Source: Myxococcota bacterium (GTDB taxonomy: Bacteria > Myxococcota_A > UBA9160 > UBA6930). Taken from it: 64,000 bases of DNA. Positions 8,284-20,320 of the stretch are shown one piece after another; position 1 is the stretch's first letter; each line of letters begins with the position of its first letter. The notes below the pieces were generated by a model. That model was given only the letters and a program-made list of their open reading frames with translations. It did no database searches and was not told the origin of the DNA. The position numbers and the translations under genes are program-made. The DNA is taken from contig JANQFK010000027.1 of assembly GCA_028277885.1 (NCBI GenBank), positions 1 to 64,000 of the forward strand. The letters run 5' to 3'.

Positions 8284-10470
8284 TCAGCTCGGGTAGACGT
8301 CCCGCGCGTAGTCGTCGAGCATGCGGGTCGCGCAGAAGCGCGGCCCGATGCTGCGCAGGGACTCCTTGATCCGGCGCACCCAGCCGCGCGGGATCCCTCC
8401 CGCGTCGCGCTCGTAGAACAGGGTGCCGACCTCGCCCTCCAGCAGGTCGAAGACGCGCGCCGCGTCCCGGGCGTCCCGGGCCGCCTCGTCCGGGGCGGGG
8501 TCCGCCGCCACCGCCCAGCCGTTGTCGCCGTTCCAGGCCTCGGCCCACCAGCCGTCGAGCACGCTCAGCTGGAGCCCGCCGTTGAAGGCCGACTTCATGC
8601 CGCTGGTCCCGCTCGCCTCGAGGGGCGGGCGCGGCAGGTTCAGCCAGACGTCGCAGCCCGACACGAGCCGGGACGCGGTGACCGCGTCGTAGTCCTCGAG
8701 GAAGGCGACGCGGCCCCCCACCGTGGGCTCGCGCTTCAGGCCGAAGAGCCGCTGGAGCACCCCCTTGGCCTCCTCGTCCCGGGGATGGGCCTTGCCGGCG
8801 ATCACGATCTGGATCGGGCGCTCGCCGCGCAGCAGGCCCAGCGCGCGCCGGGCGTCGCTCGCCAGCAGGTGGAGCCGCTTGTAGGTGGCCAGGCGGCGCG
8901 CGAACCCCACGGTGAGGACGTCGGGGTCGAAGTTGCGCGCGGCCTCCTCGACGTAGGCCATGGGCTCGCCGCGGCGCAGGCGGTCCTCGACGGTGCGCTC
9001 GCGCACGAACTCCACGAGCGCCCTGCGCAGCGCGCCGCGGGTGGCCCACAGCTCCTCGTCGGGGATGCCGACGACCGGCTCCCAGGTGGCGGGGTCCGCG
9101 GCGCGGCGCTCGAAGCCCTCGCCCAGGTGGCGGGCGAGGAGCCTGCGCATGGGCGGGGCCATCCAGCCGGGCAGGTGCGCGCCGTTGGTCACGTGACGGA
9201 TGGGCACCTCGTCCACGGGCTGGTCGGGCCACAGGCCGCGCCACATCTCCCGCGCCACGCCGCCGTGGATGCGGCTCACGCCGTTGCTGGCCCGGCCGTT
9301 GCGCAGGGCGAGGACGGTCAGGCGGAAGGGCTCGTGGGCGTCGTCCGGGTGGATGCGCCCCATGCCGGCGAGCTCCTCGGGCGTGAGGCCGAGCTCCTCG
9401 GGAAGGTGGCCGAGCACGTTGTGGAGCTCGGCGGCGGTGTAGCCCTCGTTCCCGGCGGCCACGGGGGTGTGGGTGGTGAAGACGATCTTCTCGCGCACCG
9501 TCTTGGCAGCCGCATCCACCGAGATCCCCGCCTTCACGCCCTCGCGGAGCAGCTCCAGGGAGGCGAGGGCGGCGTGGCCCTCGTTCAGGTGCACGACCGA
9601 CGGCTCGATCCCCATGGCGGCCAGCGCGCGCATGCCGCCGATGCCGAGGGCCGCGTACTGGGCCAGCCGGACCTCGGAGTCCGAGTCGTAGAGCCGCGTC
9701 GTGATCCAGCGGTCGATGATCCGATTCTCGGGGCGGTCCGCATCGAGCAGGTAGAGCGACGCGCGGCCGAGCTCGGCGCGCCAGACCTGGAGGCGCACCT
9801 CCCGGTCGCGGATCCGGACCGGGACCGTGAGCTCCTCGCCCGCGCCGTTGGTGACCAGCGCGAGGGGGCGCAGCTCGGGATGGCGCTCGATCCAGTACTC
9901 GTGCTGCCGGCCCGACGGATCGAGGCGCTGGCGGAAGTAGCCCTCGCGGTAGTAGAGGCCGAGCCCCACCATCGGGAAGGCGCGGTCCGCGGCCTCGCGC
10001 AGCAGGTCGCCGGCCAGCAGCCCGAGCCCGCCGGCGTAGATCGGCAGGGAGCAGTGCGCGCCGAACTCGGCGCACAGGAAGGCGACGGGCCGGCTCGCCG
10101 AGGGCCCGGCTCCCGGCGCCTCGAGGGGCTCCGCGCGACGCGCGGCGAGACGCGACTCGAGGGCGACGAAGCGCTGGAGCAGGTCGCGGTCCCGGGCGAC
10201 GGCCTTCAGCCGCGAGATCGGCGTCTCGAGGAGCAGGCGGATCGGGTTGTGGATGACGCGCTCCCAGCGCAGGGGATCCACGCTGCGGAAGAGCTCCGCG
10301 CCGCCGGGCTCCCACGACCACGAGAGGTCGAAGGCGAGGCGCGCCAGGGGGGCGAGCTCGTCGGGCAGGCGCGCGGCCAGCCGCTCCGCCGCGCGGGCGG
10401 TGTCGCGCTCCCCCGGAGGGCGTGCGCCGCTGCCGGCGCCCGTGTCCCCGCCGCGGCTCGCATCCGACAT
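8284..10470 (-). CDS. glgP: Alpha-glucan (glycogen/maltodextrin) phosphorylase, long form
   Basis: Phosphorolysis of alpha-1,4-glucan to glucose-1-phosphate in the cytoplasm. 728 residues from the ATG at 10468-10470, which has a strong GGAGGGGGG ribosome site; an in-frame start 57 nt upstream (10527) has none. The N-terminal ~100 residues match the DUF3417-type extension of bacterial short phosphorylases. Further signatures are FLCAEFGAHCSLPIYAGGLG, the nucleophile-pocket segment HLNEGHAA, THTPVAAGNEGY, TNGAHLPGW, and EASGTSGMK with the pyridoxal-phosphate Lys at residue 626. Divergent from glgX with 114 bp between starts, so the two probably share a regulatory region. A second, shorter paralogue lies at 16449. 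Confidence 0.92.
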   Translation of the reverse strand: MSDASRGGDTGAGSGARPPGERDTARAAERLAARLPDELAPLARLAFDLSWSWEPGGAELFRSVDPLRWERVIHNPIRLLLETPISRLKAVARDRDLLQRFVALESRLAARRAEPLEAPGAGPSASRPVAFLCAEFGAHCSLPIYAGGLGLLAGDLLREAADRAFPMVGLGLYYREGYFRQRLDPSGRQHEYWIERHPELRPLALVTNGAGEELTVPVRIRDREVRLQVWRAELGRASLYLLDADRPENRIIDRWITTRLYDSDSEVRLAQYAALGIGGMRALAAMGIEPSVVHLNEGHAALASLELLREGVKAGISVDAAAKTVREKIVFTTHTPVAAGNEGYTAAELHNVLGHLPEELGLTPEELAGMGRIHPDDAHEPFRLTVLALRNGRASNGVSRIHGGVAREMWRGLWPDQPVDEVPIRHVTNGAHLPGWMAPPMRRLLARHLGEGFERRAADPATWEPVVGIPDEELWATRGALRRALVEFVRERTVEDRLRRGEPMAYVEEAARNFDPDVLTVGFARRLATYKRLHLLASDARRALGLLRGERPIQIVIAGKAHPRDEEAKGVLQRLFGLKREPTVGGRVAFLEDYDAVTASRLVSGCDVWLNLPRPPLEASGTSGMKSAFNGGLQLSVLDGWWAEAWNGDNGWAVAADPAPDEAARDARDAARVFDLLEGEVGTLFYERDAGGIPRGWVRRIKESLRSIGPRFCATRMLDDYARDVYPS

Positions 10471-10584
10471 CGTCCCCCCTCCACACCCGCGGGCCTTCCC
10501 GTCCGCCGGGTCTTCCGGTCGCGCCACTGGATGCTACCACCCCGATGGCCGCGGAGTGAGCGCGAGCGAGTCCGGTGGGAGGCC

Positions 10585-12699
10585 ATGCGAAGCCAGCCCG
10601 GAAGACCGCACCCCCTGGGAGCCGTCTGGGACGGAGAGGGGACGAACTTCGCGCTGTTCTCGGAGCACGCGACGTCCGTGGAGCTGCTGCTCTTCGACGC
10701 CGACGCCGACGCGGAGCCCGCGGAGACCATCGCGCTGCGCGAGCGCACGCGCGGCGTGTGGCACACGCGGCTCCCCGACGTGCGCCCGGGACGGCTCTAC
10801 GGCTACCGCGTCCACGGCCCCCACGACCCCGAGCGCGGCCACCGCTTCAACCCGGCGAAGCTCCTGGTGGATCCCTACGCCCGGGCGATCGGCGGGACGC
10901 TGCGCTGGAGCGATGCGGTGTACGGCCACACCCGGGGCGACCCGCGCGAGGACCTCTCCAAGGATCCCTGGGAGAGCGCCGGCTTCGTCCCCAAGGCCGT
11001 CGTCGTCGACGCCACCTTTCCGTGGGACGGCGACCGCCCGCCGCGGGTCCCGTGGAGCCGGACGGTCCTCTACGAGTGCCACGTGAAGGGCATGACCCAG
11101 CTGCACCCCGACGTGCCGCCGAAGCTGCGCGGAACCTACCTCGGCCTCGCCACAGAGCCCGTGATCGACCACCTGAAGCAGCTCGGCGTCACCGCCCTCG
11201 AGCTGCTGCCCGTGCACCACGCCGTCTCGGAGCGCCGCCTCGTCGAGCGCGGCCAGGTCAACTACTGGGGCTACAACACCCTCGGCTTCTTCGCGCCGGA
11301 CTCGCGCTTCGCCACCGGCTCCCACGGCGAGCAGGTGGACGAGTTCAAGAGCATGGTGAAGGCGCTGCACCGCGCCGGCATCGAGGTGATCCTGGACGTC
11401 GTCTACAACCACTCCGCCGAGGGCGGCCGCCTCGGCCCCACCCTCTCGCTGCGCGGCATCGACAACAGCAGCTACTACCGGCTCGATCCCGAGGATCCGC
11501 GCCACTACGTCGACTACACGGGCTGCGGGAACAGCCTGAACATGGGGCACCCGCGCACGCTCCAGCTGATCATGGACAGCCTGCGCTACTGGGTCGGCGA
11601 GATGCACGTGGACGGCTTCCGCTTCGACCTGGCCCCGGTGCTGGCGCGGGAGCTCCACGAGGTGAACCGGCTGGGTCGCTTCTTCGCCATGGTGCAGCAG
11701 GACCCGATGCTCGCCGAGACGAAGCTCATCGCCGAGCCCTGGGACCTGGGCCCGGGCGGCTACCAGCTCGGCAACTTCCCCGAGGGCTGGGCGGAGTGGA
11801 ACCCCGAGTACCGCGACACCACGCGGCGCTTCTGGCGCGGCGACGCCGGACAGACCGGCGCCCTCGCGTCTCGGCTCTCGGGCAGCGCGGACATCTACGC
11901 CAAGCGCGGCCGCGATCCCTGGGCGAGCATCAACCTCGTCACCTGCCACGACGGCTTCACCCTGCGCGACCTGGTGAGCTACGAGCGCAAGCACAACGAG
12001 GCCAACGGCGAGGAGAACGGCGACGGCCACGGCGCCAACTGGAGCCGCAACTGGGGCGCCGAGGGCCCCACCGAGTCGGTGCGCATCCAGCGCACCCGCG
12101 ACCGCATCTCGCGGAACCTGCTCGCCACCCTCGCCTTCTCCCACGGCGTCCCGATGATCTCCCACGGCGACGAGCTCGGGCGCACCCAGCTCGGGAACAA
12201 CAACGCCTACTGCCACGACGGCCCGCTCACCTGGCTGAGCTGGGACCTCGACCGGCGCGAGCGGGACCTGCTCGAGTTCACGCGCGCGGTGTTCCGCATC
12301 CGCCGGGAGAACGGCTCGCTGCGGCGACGGCGCTTCTTCTCGGGGCTGCCGGTCTCCGGGGACGGCACGAAGGACCTGACCTGGCTGCGCGGCGACGGCG
12401 AGGAGATGAAGGAGGCGGACTGGCACGACCCCGAGCGCCGGGTGCTCGGCATGTGGGTCTCCGCCGAGGCCCCCGACGAGGCCGACGAGGACGGCCGCCC
12501 CGTCCAGGCCTCCACCCTGCTGCTGCTCGTGAACGGCGGAAGCCGCTCGGTGCCCTTCCGGCTGCCGGAGCTTCCGCAGCCCGGGCACTGGCAGCAGACC
12601 GTCAACACCGCGCGCCCCGGCGTGCGCGCCGTGCGCGGCGGCACCCTCAACCTGGTCGCCCAGTCCCTGATCCTGCTGACGCACCAGAAGCCGCGGTGA
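10585..12699 (+). CDS. glgX: Glycogen debranching enzyme GlgX
   Basis: Hydrolyses alpha-1,6 branch points of phosphorylase-limit glycogen (GH13). 704 residues, as expected for GlgX. The frame is open far upstream, but ATG 10585 has GGGAGG before it and begins the conserved N-terminus (HPLGAVWDGEGTNFALFS, a CBM48). GH13 regions: DVVYNHSAEG, nucleophile Asp in GFRFDLA, acid/base Glu in IAEPWDLG, and the transition-state Asp in TCHDGF. Overlaps malQ by 4 nt (GTGA), so translationally coupled; debranching and disproportionation act in sequence on the same oligosaccharides. Confidence 0.95.
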   Translation: MRSQPGRPHPLGAVWDGEGTNFALFSEHATSVELLLFDADADAEPAETIALRERTRGVWHTRLPDVRPGRLYGYRVHGPHDPERGHRFNPAKLLVDPYARAIGGTLRWSDAVYGHTRGDPREDLSKDPWESAGFVPKAVVVDATFPWDGDRPPRVPWSRTVLYECHVKGMTQLHPDVPPKLRGTYLGLATEPVIDHLKQLGVTALELLPVHHAVSERRLVERGQVNYWGYNTLGFFAPDSRFATGSHGEQVDEFKSMVKALHRAGIEVILDVVYNHSAEGGRLGPTLSLRGIDNSSYYRLDPEDPRHYVDYTGCGNSLNMGHPRTLQLIMDSLRYWVGEMHVDGFRFDLAPVLARELHEVNRLGRFFAMVQQDPMLAETKLIAEPWDLGPGGYQLGNFPEGWAEWNPEYRDTTRRFWRGDAGQTGALASRLSGSADIYAKRGRDPWASINLVTCHDGFTLRDLVSYERKHNEANGEENGDGHGANWSRNWGAEGPTESVRIQRTRDRISRNLLATLAFSHGVPMISHGDELGRTQLGNNNAYCHDGPLTWLSWDLDRRERDLLEFTRAVFRIRRENGSLRRRRFFSGLPVSGDGTKDLTWLRGDGEEMKEADWHDPERRVLGMWVSAEAPDEADEDGRPVQASTLLLLVNGGSRSVPFRLPELPQPGHWQQTVNTARPGVRAVRGGTLNLVAQSLILLTHQKPR

Positions 12700-14888
12700 G
12701 CGCCCGGCGCCCGGCACTCGCGGCGCTGGCCGAGCGGCTCGGTGTGATCCCGTCCTACCGCCCCGCGGACGGCGGGCCCCCGCGCGTGGCCTCGGACGCC
12801 ACCCGCGAAGCCCTGGTCGCCGCCATGGGGCTCGACGCCTCGAGCGAGCGCGCCGCCGCGGACGCCCTGGCCGGGCTCGAGGCGAGCGAGGCCGCGACCG
12901 CGCTCCCGGCCAGCGAGGTGACGACGGACCGGCGCGTGCGCGTGCGGCCACCCGCCGACACCGGGCCCCGCATCGACTGGCAGCTCGAGCTGCGCGAGGA
13001 GGGCGGGCGCACCAGCCGCCGGGAGGGGCGCGCGCGCCGCCCGCGCCGGGGCGCGCGCCTCGGCCTGCCGCTGCCCCGGGTCCCCGGGCCGGGCTACCAC
13101 GAGCTGCGGCTCTCGCTCTCGAGCGGCGGCCGCGTCCACGAGGCGCGCCAGCTCCGCATCGTGGCGCCGGCGCGCTGCCTCGGACCGCGCGCCGCCCTCG
13201 GGCGCCCGCGCGGCTTCGGGCTCGTCGCGAACCTCTACGCGCTGCGCAGCGCGGGCAACTGGGGCGCGGGAGACCTCGGCGACCTGGCGGCCCTGGTCCG
13301 CCTCGCCGACGCCGAGGGGGCGGACTTCGTCGGCGTGAACCCGCTCCACGCGCTGTGGAACCGCGGGCCCGACGTGAGCCCCTACCTGCCCGTGAGCCGG
13401 CTGCACCGCAACCCGCTCTACCTCGAGGTGGCCGCCGTGCCCGAGCTGCGGGGCTGCGCGGCGGCCCGCCGGCGCCTCGCCGAGCCGGGCTTCGCCCGCC
13501 GCCTGGCCGCGCTGCGCGCCGCGGAGCGGGTCGACTACGCCGCCGTGGCGGGCGCCCAGCGCGAGATCCTCGAGCTGCTGCACGAGCGCTTCCGCGCCGC
13601 CCACCGCGGGCGTGGCGACGCCCGCGGCCGCGCCCACGCGCGCTTCCTGGCGCGCGGCGGCCGGGAGCTCGAGGACTTCGCCACCTTCGTCGCCCTCGCC
13701 GAGCACCTGGACGAGCGCGACTGGCGGCGCTGGCCCGCGCGCTTCCGCGATCCGCGCTCCGGCGCGGTCGCCCGCTTCCGGGACGAGCACGACCGCGCCG
13801 TCGACTACGCCGGCTGGGTCCAGTTCGAGATCGACCGCCAGCTGGGGCGGGTGGCCGCCTCGGCGCGGCGCCGCGGGCTGGGGATCGGGCTCCTCGCGGA
13901 CCTGGCCCTGGGCTGCGCACCCGGCGGAGCCGACACCTGGACGCGACGCGACGCCTTCGTGTCGGGAGCCTCCGCGGGCGCCCCGCCCGACGCCTTCTCC
14001 CGCGCGGGCCAGGACTGGGCCTTCACCCCCCTCGATCCCCGCCGGATGGCGGAGCGCCGTCACGCGGACTGGGTGGCGCTGCTGCGCGCCGGCTTCGCCC
14101 ACGCCGGGGGCCTCCGCATCGACCACGTGCTCGGGCTGCGCCGGCTGTGGTGGGTGCCCGCCGGCCGCGAGCCCGGCGAGGGAGCGTACGTGCGCTACCC
14201 GGCCGACGACCTGCTGGGCATCCTGGCCCTGGAGAGCCGGCGCCACGGCGCCGTCGTGGTCGGCGAGGACCTCGGCACCGTGCCGCGCGGCCTGGCGGCC
14301 CAGCTCGCCCGGCGCGGCGTGCTCTCCTCGCGCGTGCTCTACTTCGAGCGCAGCGGGAGGCGGTTCCGGCGGGCCCGGGAGTGGTCGGGCCGGGCGCTGG
14401 CCACGGCCAACACCCACGATCTCCCCACCCTCGCCGCCTATTTCTCGGGCAGCGACCTCGCGCTGCGCCGACGAACCGGGCAGCTCCCCGACGACGCCGC
14501 GCTGGAAACGGCGCGCGCCGAGCGACTGCGGGACCGGGCCGCGCTGCTCCGGCGGCTCGTCGCCGAGGGCCTGCTGCCGCGCGGCGCGGACCCGGGGCCG
14601 GAGTCGCTCGCCGCCGCGGTGGCGGCCTTCCTGTGCCGGACGCCGGCCCCGCTGGTGGGCCTGGCGGTGGACGATCTCGCGGGCGAGGCGGAGCCGGTGA
14701 ACCTGCCCGGCGTCGGTCCGGACCGGCACCCGAGCTGGACGCGACGGCTCGGCGTCGGCCTCGAGGAGCTGGCCGCCCACCCGGTCGCGCGCGCCACCCT
14801 CGACGCGGTGCCGGCGTCACGCCGGCACCGCGTCGAGGGTGGTGAGCGCCGCAAGACGCGGCGCCGGGCTCAGCCGGCCTCCCGGTAG
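12696..14888 (+). CDS. malQ: 4-alpha-glucanotransferase (amylomaltase)
   Basis: GH77 enzyme that transfers malto-oligosaccharide units, recycling the short glucans released by GlgX for the phosphorylases. 730 residues from GTG 12696, overlapping the glgX stop. Family motifs: NLYALRSAGNWGAGDLGDL, SPYLPVSRLHRNPLYL, nucleophile Asp in GLRIDHVLGL, acid/base Glu in VVGEDLGTVP, and Asp in ANTHDLPT. The last ~30 codons run through a 23-bp perfect inverted repeat and become very Arg-rich, so the functional protein may effectively end near residue 705. Overlaps the convergent GT4 gene by 19 bp. Confidence 0.93.
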   Translation: MSARRPALAALAERLGVIPSYRPADGGPPRVASDATREALVAAMGLDASSERAAADALAGLEASEAATALPASEVTTDRRVRVRPPADTGPRIDWQLELREEGGRTSRREGRARRPRRGARLGLPLPRVPGPGYHELRLSLSSGGRVHEARQLRIVAPARCLGPRAALGRPRGFGLVANLYALRSAGNWGAGDLGDLAALVRLADAEGADFVGVNPLHALWNRGPDVSPYLPVSRLHRNPLYLEVAAVPELRGCAAARRRLAEPGFARRLAALRAAERVDYAAVAGAQREILELLHERFRAAHRGRGDARGRAHARFLARGGRELEDFATFVALAEHLDERDWRRWPARFRDPRSGAVARFRDEHDRAVDYAGWVQFEIDRQLGRVAASARRRGLGIGLLADLALGCAPGGADTWTRRDAFVSGASAGAPPDAFSRAGQDWAFTPLDPRRMAERRHADWVALLRAGFAHAGGLRIDHVLGLRRLWWVPAGREPGEGAYVRYPADDLLGILALESRRHGAVVVGEDLGTVPRGLAAQLARRGVLSSRVLYFERSGRRFRRAREWSGRALATANTHDLPTLAAYFSGSDLALRRRTGQLPDDAALETARAERLRDRAALLRRLVAEGLLPRGADPGPESLAAAVAAFLCRTPAPLVGLAVDDLAGEAEPVNLPGVGPDRHPSWTRRLGVGLEELAAHPVARATLDAVPASRRHRVEGGERRKTRRRAQPASR
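14794..14842. terminator. 23-bp perfect hairpin between convergent genes
   Basis: The arm at 14794-14816 is the exact reverse complement of 14820-14842, with a 3-nt loop (TCA). It is very GC-rich and lies inside the 3' end of malQ, 27 nt before the end of the convergent GT4 gene. No T-tract follows on either strand, so it is not a classical intrinsic terminator. The length and perfection suggest a bidirectional transcript end or mRNA 3'-stabilising stem, as inference from position. Confidence 0.6.
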
Positions 14889-16117
14889 AGCTCCACCCGC
14901 GGCAGCAGCACGCGCTCCACCACCTCGTCCCAGGCGTAGCGCCGCGCGGTGTGCTGCCCCGCGCGGCGCAGCGAGCGCAGCGCCGCGGGGTCGGTTCGCA
15001 GCCGCCGGTACAGGCTCATGAACTCCCGCGGGTCCTCGGTCTCCAGCACCAGCGCGTTCTGGCCGGGCACCGCGTAGTCCTCGCCCGAGCAGCCCGTGCA
15101 CGCGATGCCTCCCGCCGCCATGGTCTCGAGTCCGACCAGCCCGAAGGGCTCGTGCCCGCTGTTGGCCAGCACGGCGCCGGAGCCGCGGAACAGGGTGCGG
15201 CGGGCGTCGGGATCCACGTAGGAGCGCAGGTTCACGATGTCGGCGTCGCCGACCTCGCGCAGGGCCGCCAGCATGCCCGCGCTGCCCGGGCGGTCCCAGC
15301 AGCGCTCCACCACCCGCAGGCCCCGGGCGCCCGCCGCGCGCAGGACGTCCTCTCCGTGGGGCTCGGCGCCTCCCCGGGCGATCAGCAGCGGCCGCCAGTC
15401 CTGGCGCTTCATCTCCGCCACGATCTCCACGCTGGCGAGCCAGCGCTTGTCGGGGTCCCAGCGCGCCATCTTGGTGAGCAGGGTGCGGTTGCGAAAGCGC
15501 CCCCGCAGCTCCGCCACGGCCTGGCGGTCCGGCGAGTCGAAGGCGTCGGTGGAGAGCCCGTTGGGGATCACCAGCGCGTCCACCCCCACCTCGCGCATGC
15601 GGTGCTTCATGTAGCGGCTGACCGTGGTGATGGTGGCGGCCTCGGAGAGCGCGGGCCACGAGATGCGGTCGAAGCCGAAGGTGTTGTTGGCGTTCCAGAG
15701 GATGCTCACGCGGTCCCGCAGGCCGGCGTACTCGAGCAGCCAGTGGAGGTGGAGGACGGCGTCGGCGGTCTGCCACTCCTCGGCGAGGATCACGGCGCCG
15801 CCGCCGTCGGCCAAGTGCGGGAAGAGACGCTCGCGGATCAGGAAGGGGGGCAGGGTGGCGGTGAACTCGCGGTGCTTGCCCGTCTCCCCCTCGTAGACGC
15901 CCTCGGGGTGGTGCTTCGAGATCCACTGCGCCCAGCGGTGCAGGTGCAGGTCGCCCCGGCTCTCGTGACCGGGCAGGTCGGGGTCGCCGACGAACCAGAG
16001 GTGCGTCTCGAAGCCCTGGGAGGCCAGGGTCTCGGTGAGGCCTTCGACCCGCGTCGCCAGGCCGCCGGCGCGGGAGTACGCGTCCGGTCCCTCGAAGGAG
16101 AGAACGTGGAACTGCAT
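14870..16117 (-). CDS. GT4-family glycosyltransferase, candidate glucan synthase
   Basis: Retaining GT-B glycosyltransferase of 415 residues. The ATG at 16115-16117 follows GGAG by 8 nt. The N-terminus has the glycine-rich nucleotide-sugar segment SRAGGLATRVEGLTETL, a GlgA/GT4-like feature; further on are ILWNANNTFGFDRISW, TTVSRYMKHRM, KMARWDPDKRW and the C-terminal E-x7-E motif HEPFGLVGLE. No glgA or glgC is visible in the window, so this gene is the best local candidate for glucan chain extension; the sequence does not show donor or acceptor, and a role in another polysaccharide is possible. Convergent with malQ; divergent from the short phosphorylase. Confidence 0.75.
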   Translation of the reverse strand: MQFHVLSFEGPDAYSRAGGLATRVEGLTETLASQGFETHLWFVGDPDLPGHESRGDLHLHRWAQWISKHHPEGVYEGETGKHREFTATLPPFLIRERLFPHLADGGGAVILAEEWQTADAVLHLHWLLEYAGLRDRVSILWNANNTFGFDRISWPALSEAATITTVSRYMKHRMREVGVDALVIPNGLSTDAFDSPDRQAVAELRGRFRNRTLLTKMARWDPDKRWLASVEIVAEMKRQDWRPLLIARGGAEPHGEDVLRAAGARGLRVVERCWDRPGSAGMLAALREVGDADIVNLRSYVDPDARRTLFRGSGAVLANSGHEPFGLVGLETMAAGGIACTGCSGEDYAVPGQNALVLETEDPREFMSLYRRLRTDPAALRSLRRAGQHTARRYAWDEVVERVLLPRVELYREAG

Positions 16118-16448
16118 GGGGGGGCTCCATGGCGCCAGCGGCGCTGCGCAGTCTCGTCGGAGTTTTTCGGAGGTCACCCGGCCGCGGGCCACCGAGTGGG
16201 TCCAATTCTTTAGCAAGCGGTATGCCATACACGACAGGCGGTCACGCCGCTTCGGGCACGACCGGAAGTGCCGGTACGCGCAGCCTACTCGGGCGGGTCG
16301 CGGGCCTCGGTGGAGATCGCGTGAAGGCACGGGAGCAGCGGGGCGAAGTCCCCTGGCGCCCCACTTCCCGTTGGTCGATATTCCGGGCGTCTCGTCCCCC
16401 ATCGAGAATGCGAACGGATTCCCACACGTCCTCCGGCCGAGGAGCCGC
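16118..16448. promoter_or_regulatory. 331-bp divergent intergenic region
   Basis: Separates the GT4 gene (minus) from the short phosphorylase (plus). I see no coding sequence with support here. A relatively AT-rich stretch at 16203-16232 contains the short palindrome GTATG-CC-ATAC-like element at 16220-16230, a possible operator or promoter core. Both flanking genes must take their promoters from this region. Confidence 0.3.
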
Positions 16449-18133
16449 GTGCCGACGCCCACGATCGCCTACCTCTCGATGGAGATCGCGCTGGACTCCG
16501 CGCTGCCGACCTACTCGGGCGGCCTCGGCGTGCTCGCCGGCGACACGGTGCGCTCGGCCGCCGACCTGGGCCTCCCCATGGCGGGCGTGACGCTCCTGCA
16601 CCGTCGGGGGTACTTCCGGCAGCGCATCGACGCGGAGGGCCACCAGAGCGAGGAGCCCGCCGAGTGGAACGTCGCCGACCACCTGACCGCGCTCGAAGCC
16701 CGGGTGAGCGTCGAGATCGAGGGCCGTCCGGTCGCGGTCCGCGCCTGGGAGTACCGGGTGCGGGGCTTCGGTGGGGCGGAGGTCCCCATCTTCCTCCTCG
16801 ACACCGACCTTCCCGAGAACGGACCCGAGGACCGCGGGCTCACCCACCACCTCTACGGCGGGGACGACCGCTACCGGCTCTGCCAGGAGGCGATCCTCGG
16901 GATCGGCGGGGTGCGGATGCTGCGCGCGCTGGGCCACGAGGACGTAGGCCGCTTCCACCTGAACGAGGGACACGCCGCCCTCGCCGTGGTGGCCCTCCTC
17001 GAGGAGTGCCTCGGTCGGCGCACCCCGCGCGCCGCGGCCGTCGAGGCCGCGGTGGAAGAGCTGCGCAGCCACGTCGTCTTCACCACCCACACCCCGGTAC
17101 CGGCGGGCCACGACAAGTTCTCCCACGAGCTCGCCGAGCACGTGCTGGGCGCGCGCCGCCTCGAGCTTCTGGCGAGCCTCGACGGGGGCCCGCTCCTCAA
17201 CATGACCGAGCTGGCCCTTCGCGCCTCGCACTTCGTGAACGGCGTGGCGATGCGCCACGGCGAGGTCTCGCGCAGCATGTTCCCCGAGTACCCGATCCGC
17301 TCGATCACCAACGGCGTCCACGTGGCAACTTGGACGTCGCCCTCGATCCGGGTGCTGCTCGACCGCCACGTGCGGGACTGGCGCCGCGACTCCCTCTCGC
17401 TCCGCTACGCGGTGGGGATCCCTCTGCGCGAGATCGGCTGGGCGCACCGGCGCTCCAAGCAGGCGCTCCTCGACCGGGTGAACCGGGAGTGCGGAGCCGG
17501 CTTCGACCCCGAGGCCTTCACCCTCGGCTTCGCGCGGCGGGCCACGGCCTACAAGCGCCCGACGCTGCTGCTGCGCGATCCGGAGCGCCTCAGCGCGATC
17601 GCGCGGGAGCAGGGACCGATCCAGGTCGTGTTCGCCGGCAAGGCCCACCCCCGGGACCACGAGGGCAAGGAGATGATCCGCTGGATCCACGAGGCCCGCG
17701 CCGCACTGGGCGCCGGGGTCTCCCTCGCCTACCTGCCGGACTACGACATGGCCCTGGGCCGGCTGCTGTGCGCGGGCTGCGACGCCTGGCTCAACACGCC
17801 CATGCCCGGCCTCGAGGCCTCGGGGACGAGCGGCATGAAGGCGGCGCTGAACGGCGTGCCCAGCCTGAGCGTCCTCGACGGCTGGTGGATCGAGGGCTGC
17901 GTCGAGGGCGTCACGGGCTGGGCGATCGGCGACGACGACTACCGCGAGCGGCTGGCCCCCTCGGCCCTCGACGCGCTCCACGCCGACGCCCTCTACGCCA
18001 AGCTGGAGAGCGCCGTGCTGCCGCGCTTCTACCGCGAGCCGGACCGCTATCTCGAGATGCGGCGCTCCGCCATCGCGCTGAACGCGTCGTTCTTCAACAC
18101 CCAGCGCATGGTGCTCCAGTACCTCTACGACGC

Positions 18134-20083
<1,950 letters not shown>

Positions 20084-20320
20084 GTCGTCTCGCTAGCCCC
20101 GCACGCGGGCCGGCGCAACGTCGGCGGCAGGTGCACGCACGGGCCGGCCGTGATTGAATGTCGCGCGTGGGTCGTGGACGACGCGCCCGCCGGAACCGGG
20201 GACATCACGGGGCACGGTTCGTGCACTCCGTGGGGAGAATCGGGTGACGGTGCGGCAGTTTGCCTCTTCCCGAGGGGCGGCCAGCGCCGAGGGGTTGGAG
20301 GAGAGGGGAGCGGCGGAGCC

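Noticed and set aside
8785-10584. A 600-codon upstream extension of the glgX frame
   Set aside because: It is antisense to the phosphorylase gene; the conserved GlgX N-terminus and a ribosome site are at 10585.
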